From JBAYJY01 sp041664945 (lineage in GTDB: Bacteria; UBP15; UBA6099), in the NCBI GenBank assembly GCA_041664945.1, contig JBAYJY010000039.1:1-31264 (forward strand): a stretch of 31,264 nt of DNA, in the 5' to 3' direction. A program made the translations under genes and the position numbers. The first letter of the stretch is position 1, and every line of letters begins with the position of its first letter. The notes below the pieces were generated by a model that was given only the letters and a program-made list of their open reading frames with translations, did not search any database and was not told where the DNA came from. Shown in pieces: positions 25,196 to 31,264 of this stretch.

Positions 25196-25585
25196 TACCG
25201 GCGCAAGCGGAGCTTAAATAAGCGCGGGAACGGACACGGTGGCCAAAAGAGCGCTTGTAACGGCTCTGATAATAGGTAGTTGGCCCGGCCCGGGATTCGG
25301 CCGGCAAAAAAACCGAAACGTTCAGCCGCCTGTCGCGCAAAAGCCCCACCCGGAGAAATTGGGCAAACCGAGAAAAACCGCATTATCCAACCCAACAGCC
25401 AATTGAAAACAGAAGTCAATTTTCGCAGTCGAGGCTTCGATTCATATCCGAAAATCAACTAAAAAAAGAGGCTTGAATCGCGATGATCAGCTCAAAACAA
25501 AATACGGCAGATTTTAGAATCCGATGCCCTAAAACGCCTCTTTTGAGGATTGAATAAATCATATTTGATTATTTGAGACGGCGCC
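25196..25585. other. Intergenic region with a distant inverted repeat
   Basis: 390 bases. AAAAGAGGC (25464-25472) and GCCTCTTTT (25536-25544) are perfect inverted copies 63 bases apart. They could form a stem around a structured RNA loop, or act as an operator pair before the radical SAM gene. A 24-codon frame at 25483-25557 lies in the loop. No convincing promoter was found. Confidence 0.4.
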
Positions 25586-26515
25586 ATGTTCATAAGCTAT
25601 AAGTCTGTGAGTATCGGCTCAGGCTGTAATTTTAATTGTCTGTTCTGCGGTTGTGAAAAAAAGGACTCCGAGAAGTTCACAACCGAAGAGTTGAAGGCGC
25701 GCCTGCTCGCAATGCCGGAATCCGAAAACATTGAGTTTACCGGCGGAGAGCTGTTTATAAGACGAGACGCGGCGGCGATAATCAAGATCGCAGCGCAACG
25801 GTTCTGCAGCGTTAAATGCAATACAAACGGCGTTGTATTCGCATACAAAAAAGCGCTTGACGCATTATGCGTGTGCGGTTTGAACAATATCTACGTGAAG
25901 TTTTTTTCCACTGATCCGAAAATACATGCCGCAATCACGCGAACCGACACGCTCAAATATGTTGTCGAGGGTTTTGAAAATCTTGTTAGCCGCCACAAGC
26001 AGGCGAGCGATCCTTTCATAGACAAGTGGGAGTGCGGTTTTTTTTTAGCGACGGAGATATTCATTCATTCTATGACATTGCCGACTCTTGAAGAGACCGC
26101 AAAGTATATCTCCGGGAAACAAATTCCAAGGCTTATCTTCGACTTCAACCATTCCGATTGCGCTTCGGACGAAGCCATATTAACAGCGCGCAGATGCATT
26201 GACGAGTCTGTCGGCAATGGAACGTGGGCGGTCATCAAGGGGCTCCCCGCCTGCGCGATGAGAGGATTCGAAGAACATTGCGGCGACGCTTTCAGGCTCG
26301 ACAGATTCATTCCAGGCAATGTGTTCATCCTCGGCGTATGCGAAAAATGCGTCCTCTTTTCGACATGCGGCGGAGTGCCGGCGTCACTGGAGGATAAGCG
26401 AAAATGGACGCCGATAACGATAGAAAGCGGAATGAAAAATCTCGACGACATAATTCACTTTCACTCACATATCCCGGCCAAACTTCCATCAATCCAATCA
26501 GGGGCTCGGCAATGA
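25586..26515 (+). CDS. Radical SAM enzyme of the second locus (GGEL type)
   Basis: 309 residues. Triad Cys14-x3-Cys18-x2-Cys21 in GSGCNFNCLFC, plus Cys23. IEFTGGELF has Leu after GGE, and VKCNTNGVVF follows. The usual SxDG strand is replaced by NIYVKFFSTDPKIHAAI, so the barrel is divergent. Cys252-x2-Cys255-x5-Cys261 in VCEKCVLFSTCGG is the auxiliary motif shared with the Hxs-cluster enzymes. Its TGA overlaps the ATG of the next gene (ATGA), indicating coupled translation with the B12-binding enzyme. Likely substrate: a peptide or protein of the same locus; reaction unknown. Confidence 0.78.
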   Translation: MFISYKSVSIGSGCNFNCLFCGCEKKDSEKFTTEELKARLLAMPESENIEFTGGELFIRRDAAAIIKIAAQRFCSVKCNTNGVVFAYKKALDALCVCGLNNIYVKFFSTDPKIHAAITRTDTLKYVVEGFENLVSRHKQASDPFIDKWECGFFLATEIFIHSMTLPTLEETAKYISGKQIPRLIFDFNHSDCASDEAILTARRCIDESVGNGTWAVIKGLPACAMRGFEEHCGDAFRLDRFIPGNVFILGVCEKCVLFSTCGGVPASLEDKRKWTPITIESGMKNLDDIIHFHSHIPAKLPSIQSGARQ

Positions 26516-27792
26516 GAGAAAAAAAAGCGGTGATTTTGGTGAATATCGTCAGAAAGACGGACGATCGCGGAAACTACCCCCCGCTTTCAACAGCTTTCCT
26601 CAAAGCCTATGCCGATAAACATGAAAACATAAGGGAACATTACGACATTTCTCTTTTCACGGCGTCCTTTGAAGGATTCAAACCCGATGAACTTCTTAAA
26701 GAAGTGCGAGACAAAATGCCTTCCGTCATAGGCCTTTCCTGTTACATGTGGAATCTGAAACAATATATGGACGTCCTGCCGGAGATAAAGAAAATCGCCC
26801 GCGACGCCATTGTGATAACAGGCGGCCCTGAAGCGCATCCGGCGCTGCTCGATACTTCGCCTGAGATGGATGCCATAGCTGTCGGAGAAGGCGAAGCGCT
26901 GTTCAAAGAGCTTCTCGCCCGGCTGCTGAATGGCGAGCCATGGCAGCATACGCTGGGAATAGCGTTTCGACGCGGAGACGGAATACACATTAATCCCCCG
27001 CAGAAACTCCTCGAAAGCCTCGACGAGATTCCATCCCCCTATAAAACGGGCATTCTTTCGCCGACTCCTATCATGCATTTCGAATACAGCAGAGGATGCA
27101 CAAATAATTGCAGCTACTGCGTCGACGCTAAAGACCCTTACCGACACATGTCTATCGGGAGAATTGAAGAAGAGATCTTGTTCTGCATTGAAAACAAAGC
27201 GCATCTCGGGCTATCCGCCGGCTCCTATCTTAATTTCAAGGACTTCGGCGCCCAGACGCTTCGATTGTTAAAGAAATACCGTGACATGGGGCACGACATT
27301 TCAATATCGGACACTCTTTGCATTGACGCAAACAATGACGACGAGGAATTCTTCAACCTGTTGGACGATATTGTGCCAGACAAATCAAAACTCGCTCTCA
27401 CAGTCGGCATTCAATGCACGCACCCGGAAACGCTTAAAATCAACCGCCGCATCACAAAAATGGAAAACATTTCGAATGTTTTTACTAAATGGAATTTCTG
27501 CAACATGACTCAGTTAATAATCGGGCTGCCCGGCGACAATATCTTTAGAGTCGCCCATACATTGGCAGAATCTGCAAAGCTCTCTCCCCAACTCGTCCAG
27601 ACGTTCAATTTGTCAGTAATCCCTAACACTTATCTATTTGAAAACAAAGAAAAATTCGATATAAAAGCTAACCTCATGCCTCCTCACGAGCTATACAGCA
27701 TGAACGGACAAGACGAGAAAGATATAAAAAAAACGCAGATGATGGCGCACTCATTCTCGATGGAATACAACTGCAGCAGACACTTGAAATAG
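26512..27792 (+). CDS. B12-binding-domain radical SAM enzyme
   Basis: 426 residues from ATG 26512, which overlaps the previous stop; longer in-frame starts run through the upstream gene. Residues about 5-165 look like a cobalamin-binding Rossmann domain (PPLSTAFLKAYA, VIGLSCYMWN, ITGGPEAHP, IAVGEGE). As in many members of this class, I see no DxHxxG base-off motif. The radical SAM domain has Cys196-x3-Cys200-x2-Cys203 in SRGCTNNCSYC, then YLNFKDFGA, GIQCTHPETL and LIIGLPGD. It lacks the C-x2-C-x5-C tail motif of its neighbours. Such enzymes often methylate unactivated carbon or act in ring chemistry; the coupled upstream gene suggests a joint pathway. Confidence 0.8.
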   Translation: MREKKAVILVNIVRKTDDRGNYPPLSTAFLKAYADKHENIREHYDISLFTASFEGFKPDELLKEVRDKMPSVIGLSCYMWNLKQYMDVLPEIKKIARDAIVITGGPEAHPALLDTSPEMDAIAVGEGEALFKELLARLLNGEPWQHTLGIAFRRGDGIHINPPQKLLESLDEIPSPYKTGILSPTPIMHFEYSRGCTNNCSYCVDAKDPYRHMSIGRIEEEILFCIENKAHLGLSAGSYLNFKDFGAQTLRLLKKYRDMGHDISISDTLCIDANNDDEEFFNLLDDIVPDKSKLALTVGIQCTHPETLKINRRITKMENISNVFTKWNFCNMTQLIIGLPGDNIFRVAHTLAESAKLSPQLVQTFNLSVIPNTYLFENKEKFDIKANLMPPHELYSMNGQDEKDIKKTQMMAHSFSMEYNCSRHLK

Positions 27793-28279
27793 CATTCACG
27801 CGGGGGTTTTGCGTCAAATCCAATAACGCCGTCTTGCGGCGATTGAGGAACAGTTTACGCGCAAATAAGAATCCCGAAGCCCCGCTTGGCGCGCAATAGA
27901 AACGCTTATAATATCAGAATGCCGCGGCCGCGCCGCAAATGTATTGTCCTGATAGGGAAGGGCGGTCGCCGTAAACTTTTCGAGTAGAATCTCATTGCGA
28001 ATTAACAGATTGATACGCCGCGAAAAATGAATGCTGCGGACTTGACGGGTTCCTTGGATATACGCGCCATTTATATTAATCTTGTTAAGGTTGTTTGCTT
28101 TCGCAGAATTTTCAGATAAAATAGGCGCAGATACACAAGATTAAGATGATCGGTCGAAGTTGCATTTTTGACTTTCGCAAAACGATAGGTTCGTAACGCT
28201 GAACTCAAGTCGGGTTTTTACAAATAGTTTGAGCCTAAAGGTTTTCTGAAATGTCAAGGACAGGAAAACAGTCATTGTC
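27793..28279. other. Intergenic region, promoter-like elements only
   Basis: 487 bases. Besides the promoter at 28095-28122 there is a perfect TATAAT at 27907-27912 with a poorly spaced TTGGCG. Short frames of 22 codons (from about 27919) and 30 codons (from 28028) lack ribosome sites. I see no structured RNA that I can name. Confidence 0.4.
28095..28122 (+). promoter_or_regulatory. Probable promoter for the degenerate B12-radical-SAM gene
   Basis: TTGCTT, 16 bases, TAAAAT; an alternative reading is TTGTTT, 18 bases, GATAAA. Either gives a leader of about 150 bases before ATG 28280. Confidence 0.4.
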
Positions 28280-29992
28280 ATGATATTGTACATTCATCCT
28301 CATGGGCATCTTCTGTCGGACAATATCATACCCCATGGCGCTATTTATACAATTAACACCATACCATATAAAAAATTAGGCATCTATTCGTCCGAGATAA
28401 GTGATGAGTTGCTCAAAAAGGCGAAAGCCGTGCTGATTGATATTCACTGGCCGTTTGCCATTGAAACAGCAAAGAAAATTTCGATGCGCATAAAAAATGT
28501 AGCGCCGTCCACGCCCATAATTATCGGTGGTTTTATAGTGGACAACTATCCGGAGTTGTCGCTTGAGGTGGTGCCTGCGGATTACGCGGTGTTTAACAAC
28601 GCCGAGATCGGCTTGAAACCGCTTATCGATTGCATTATGGAAGGGAAAAGCGCGCCGGACATGCCGAACGTCCTGAGACGTGGTTTTCCTATGGGGCCGA
28701 GAGTGTATAGCGACCAGGAAGAGTTCAACAAGTTGAATTTTATTGATCGCTCCTGGTTCCCTAATTATTTCAGAGGCATTTCAAGAACCCAAGACGGCAA
28801 ACCCGAATTCCACATGATATTGACCAGAGGATGTTGCAGCAACGCCAGAATATCCGACTCCGTCAACCGTTGCAGCATCAACCGCTCCAAACAGTCGCGC
28901 AATTGCATATACCGGACGCCGGAGCAGTTGGAAAGAGATCTGGATGAGTTGGAAACGCTGTTTCCCGACCATGAGAAATATCATGTCTATCTTTATGCAG
29001 GCGTGATAGAGAAGTGGCTCATGGACGAATATCTCCGCGTAATTGAAAAACCGAGAAAAATTAGCATCTGGATGATTTTTTGCCAAACCATATCCGATAA
29101 ATTGCTCTCGTTCCTTGAATGGAAAGAACATAATGTCGGGATCGCAATAATGCTGACGTGCTATAGTTGGAGGAAATACGGTCAAATGATAGCGTTAACG
29201 AACGAAGAGCGGTCGCTTTTGAACAGGATGCTTGAGCAGAACGGCTTAACAGTCGATGAACTCGAAAAAAGCATTTTATCGAATGAACATAGCTTCCCCT
29301 TTGTTTTGACATTGGAACTCATACCGGATGAGGATAACAAAAGAATAGAAATCAAATGCAGCAAACCGATCAACTGGAAAACGCCGCCTGATGGACAGAC
29401 TTTCAATTCAGACAAGGAAGTGTTTTCCTATATGTGCGAGCTTGGACGGGTTGTAAATCGAACTCTGCCTCTGCGTCTATTGGCGCCCGGCATTTTTCAG
29501 CGCTATGGATTTTCAACCGACCCGCAGTTCTGCATGCCCCCTTCTTTCCAGTTGAACGACGGAAGTTTTCATCAGTCCGTTGAGAACGGTATGAAAAAAT
29601 GGGGTTTGCTTGTTCCGGATGCCATTGATTACAGGGCGATATTTGTGCGTTGCGAAAAAGACAATCCTCGGGATAAAGGATATTTCTATGCTCGGACTTC
29701 CGATCTCAGAATCGCTGAAGAGTTCCCGGCAGTTGATTCGGAGGTCGAAGTCGATGAGAGCGGATGGCAGATCAGCTTTCAGCCGAAGATTGGCGGACTT
29801 CATTCATTTGAGAATGTTTGCGCGGTGATATTGCCTGTCGGCCTGGAGTCGGCAATTGAAAAACAGACGGAAACGGAACTTCTTGCGTTTGATCTTTCAG
29901 GAATCAGCTTTGAAGAGAGCGGCGGCAGATTCCGGTTCAGGATAATAAATGACAATATAATCGAAATGAACAGCAGGCAGCCTTGTCAATAA
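28280..29992 (+). CDS. Divergent B12-binding/radical-SAM-like protein with displaced cysteines
   Basis: 570 residues. Residues about 1-140 follow a cobalamin-binding Rossmann pattern (IIPHGAIYTINTI, VLIDIHWPFAIETA, PIIIGGFIVDN, DYAVFNNAE). MILTRGC then aligns with the TRGCxxxC start of the radical SAM domain, but the triad is not C-x3-C-x2-C: the cysteines are 185, 186, 198 and 209 (CC-x11-C-x10-C). YRTPEQLERDLDEL and YLYAGVIEKWL keep the look of a TIM-barrel half. A roughly 190-residue C-terminal region with beta-rich ends follows. It may bind a cluster differently, or be a non-catalytic relative. No ideal SD: AGGA is about 14 bases upstream. Confidence 0.6.
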   Translation: MILYIHPHGHLLSDNIIPHGAIYTINTIPYKKLGIYSSEISDELLKKAKAVLIDIHWPFAIETAKKISMRIKNVAPSTPIIIGGFIVDNYPELSLEVVPADYAVFNNAEIGLKPLIDCIMEGKSAPDMPNVLRRGFPMGPRVYSDQEEFNKLNFIDRSWFPNYFRGISRTQDGKPEFHMILTRGCCSNARISDSVNRCSINRSKQSRNCIYRTPEQLERDLDELETLFPDHEKYHVYLYAGVIEKWLMDEYLRVIEKPRKISIWMIFCQTISDKLLSFLEWKEHNVGIAIMLTCYSWRKYGQMIALTNEERSLLNRMLEQNGLTVDELEKSILSNEHSFPFVLTLELIPDEDNKRIEIKCSKPINWKTPPDGQTFNSDKEVFSYMCELGRVVNRTLPLRLLAPGIFQRYGFSTDPQFCMPPSFQLNDGSFHQSVENGMKKWGLLVPDAIDYRAIFVRCEKDNPRDKGYFYARTSDLRIAEEFPAVDSEVEVDESGWQISFQPKIGGLHSFENVCAVILPVGLESAIEKQTETELLAFDLSGISFEESGGRFRFRIINDNIIEMNSRQPCQ

Positions 29993-29995
29993 TCT

Positions 29996-31264
29996 TCACT
30001 TTGCGCTTATTTTTCTCATTACGTAGTATCTAAGAATCCACTTTCCTTCTTCTCTGAGTTCAGTGTGAATCATCTGGAAATCAGGGGAAGCGAGGTTTTT
30101 ATATTCAGCCTCTGGACATGCCCACTCCGGCAGGTTTCCGCATACGTACTCGATCGGGACCGCTGATTTTGGCCCGTCCCAGGCGGCGGCGATCAGATGT
30201 CCGCCCGGCTTCACTATGCTATTCATCAATTCAAAATATCTATTTCTTTTCCAAGGCGGAAGCGTGTGAAAACAGCCATAGTCTATCGCGATGTCGAACA
30301 AGCTTCCCGCCCAGTCATGATTAAGCGCATCTCCAAGGATAAAATTGACGCCTGGCAATTTCCGGCGCGCCAGTTCTATCGCCTCGGCCGCGATGTCGAT
30401 CCCGGTATAGCGCAATCCGCTCTTTATCATAACCGGCGCGTTTCTTCCGGCTCCGCATCCGACATCGAGAACCCTCGATCCTTCAGATGCAGAGATAGAC
30501 AGCACAAGCTTTTCCACAGTTTTGTCCGGCAGCGTTCCCCAACTCTTGCCATACGCTCCGGTTTTATAGGGAAAAGACCAGTCGAGAGTTTCGATATCGC
30601 TATCTTCAGAATTTCTATATGGCAATACCGGCATGTAGACCATTCGGTCGATTCCCAAGGCTTCTAGATTCCCGGGAGGAACGTCGTTGAAATAAAAACT
30701 TGCGTTTCCTATTATTGAGACGGCGACTCCGTTCTTATAGGCTTTTAAAATCCGCTTGCCGCATTTTTTGTCGCATTTGCACAAAAAAACGATTCCTCCG
30801 CCGCTGTCGGAAGATTCGGCGGCTGCGCCTCCAAACGCGCATTTCCCGGGAGCTTCGCGGCAGACAAACGGGTAGTATATCGACACCGGGATGCCTGCGA
30901 CAGGCTTCAAATCGCAGACTTGCGCGGCATTGTCTATCTCCACCCTTGCGACTCCGAGCTCTTTCAGCTTGTCCGCATATCGCGCCTGAAGAATTCGCGG
31001 TCCGCAGAGATCCTGAAAAGGCGGCCGTCCATCTGCCGCCATGACCAGCATCCGCCCGAGAATAGGAACGAGTCCGAGGGATTTTATATGCTCGAGCAAT
31101 CCAAAATCATTGAAAACAACTTCGGAGCCGCGCGGAAGCGTCTCAAGCAGTTTCTCTGCCTTTTTCGCGCTTGCCTCGCCCGCTATAGGAGTGACAAGCG
31201 TCATAGGAACGTTTTTCGCCTTCGCGAATCCGAGAACCGCTTCCACCTGCCGCGCCTCAGGCAA
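29996..31264 (-). CDS. UbiV/U32-like protein fused to a class I methyltransferase, 5' end outside window
   Basis: The frame is open to the window edge (first visible codon TTG); probably some tens of N-terminal residues are missing. The first 230 visible residues resemble the U32/UbiV fold: EVVFNDFGLLEHIKSLG, PILGRMLV, VARVEIDN, SIYYPFVCREAPGKC and a CKCDKKC cluster. UbiU/UbiV-type proteins hold a 4Fe-4S cluster and use prephenate for oxygen-independent hydroxylation; whether that applies here is unknown. Residues about 260-400 form a methyltransferase: SRVLDVGCGAGRNAPVM, YTGIDIAAEAIE, GDALNHDW, IDYGCFHTLPPWKRNRY, TehB/thiopurine-methyltransferase-like. Convergent with the previous gene, three bases apart. 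Confidence 0.68.
   Translation of the reverse strand: MPEARQVEAVLGFAKAKNVPMTLVTPIAGEASAKKAEKLLETLPRGSEVVFNDFGLLEHIKSLGLVPILGRMLVMAADGRPPFQDLCGPRILQARYADKLKELGVARVEIDNAAQVCDLKPVAGIPVSIYYPFVCREAPGKCAFGGAAAESSDSGGGIVFLCKCDKKCGKRILKAYKNGVAVSIIGNASFYFNDVPPGNLEALGIDRMVYMPVLPYRNSEDSDIETLDWSFPYKTGAYGKSWGTLPDKTVEKLVLSISASEGSRVLDVGCGAGRNAPVMIKSGLRYTGIDIAAEAIELARRKLPGVNFILGDALNHDWAGSLFDIAIDYGCFHTLPPWKRNRYFELMNSIVKPGGHLIAAAWDGPKSAVPIEYVCGNLPEWACPEAEYKNLASPDFQMIHTELREEGKWILRYYVMRKISAK

Noticed and set aside
25483..25557. 24-codon frame as a precursor peptide before the radical SAM gene
   Set aside because: AGAGG is 11 bases away, there is no leader-core character and the frame sits within an inverted-repeat loop; could easily be chance.
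26587..27204. Minus-strand frame (205 codons) opposite the B12-radical-SAM gene
   Set aside because: Fully covered by the plus-strand gene with an intact CxxxCxxC motif; no ribosome site and no recognisable fold.
27886..27912. TTGGCG / TATAAT as a promoter
   Set aside because: The -10 is perfect but spacing is 15 and the -35 is poor; a better candidate lies nearer the gene at 28095-28122.
30197..30667. Plus-strand frame (156 codons) opposite the U32-methyltransferase fusion
   Set aside because: Antisense to a clear methyltransferase domain; composition is typical of a shadow frame.

Overview
The window reads like a bacterial chromosome segment, probably from an uncultured diderm lineage. 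I base that on mixed AT/GC composition, SD-led genes packed into operons, Sec-type leaders, and a repeat-built fibre protein with an accessory radical SAM island of a kind I associate with candidate phyla such as Omnitrophota or Elusimicrobiota. That lineage guess is weak, because no rRNA, tRNA or housekeeping marker is present. I found no tRNA, rRNA, CRISPR array, transposase or integrase.

Layout. (1) 1-2123: the 3' part of a very repetitive, phage-tail-fibre/PilV-like surface protein. (2) 2169-8961: a dense same-strand cluster. It starts with two small HxsD-like proteins and the radical SAM maturase HxsB, followed by a short precursor (HxsA) ending in ten His-Xaa-Ser triplets. Three further radical SAM enzymes and an A24 (prepilin-type) peptidase follow. 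This is a His-Xaa-Ser (Hxs) peptide-modification system in which I see no classical HxsC; three CNN[N/S]C- or CNQNC-type radical SAM enzymes stand where it would be. (3) 9195-11036: a radical SAM-methyltransferase fusion. (4) 11111-21113: an envelope glycan-type module with two membrane-anchored SGNH hydrolases around four multi-span GT-C-like proteins, two of them tandem paralogues. (5) 21179-22940: a small methyltransferase and a divergently placed DUF483-like cysteine protein. (6) 23304-27792: a second, promoter-led modification locus with a third HxsD-like protein, a secreted twelve-cysteine protein, a radical SAM enzyme and a B12-binding radical SAM enzyme. (7) 28280-31264: a B12-radical-SAM-like protein with a displaced cysteine motif, and convergently a UbiV/U32-like protein fused to a methyltransferase and cut by the window edge.

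How it may work together (inference): HxsA, and perhaps the twelve-cysteine secreted protein and the fibre, are candidate substrates. HxsB and the other radical SAM enzymes would make the post-translational modifications, with HxsD-like proteins as dedicated small partners. The methyltransferases may add methyl groups, the A24 peptidase may remove a class III (prepilin-like) leader, and the GT-C/SGNH module may handle surface glycans. Seven canonical radical SAM proteins plus one degenerate one lie within about 27 kb. Six of the seven canonical ones carry the same C-x2-C-x5-C auxiliary motif, the exception being the B12-binding enzyme. The unusual unit is this enlarged, HxsC-less, multi-radical-SAM island.
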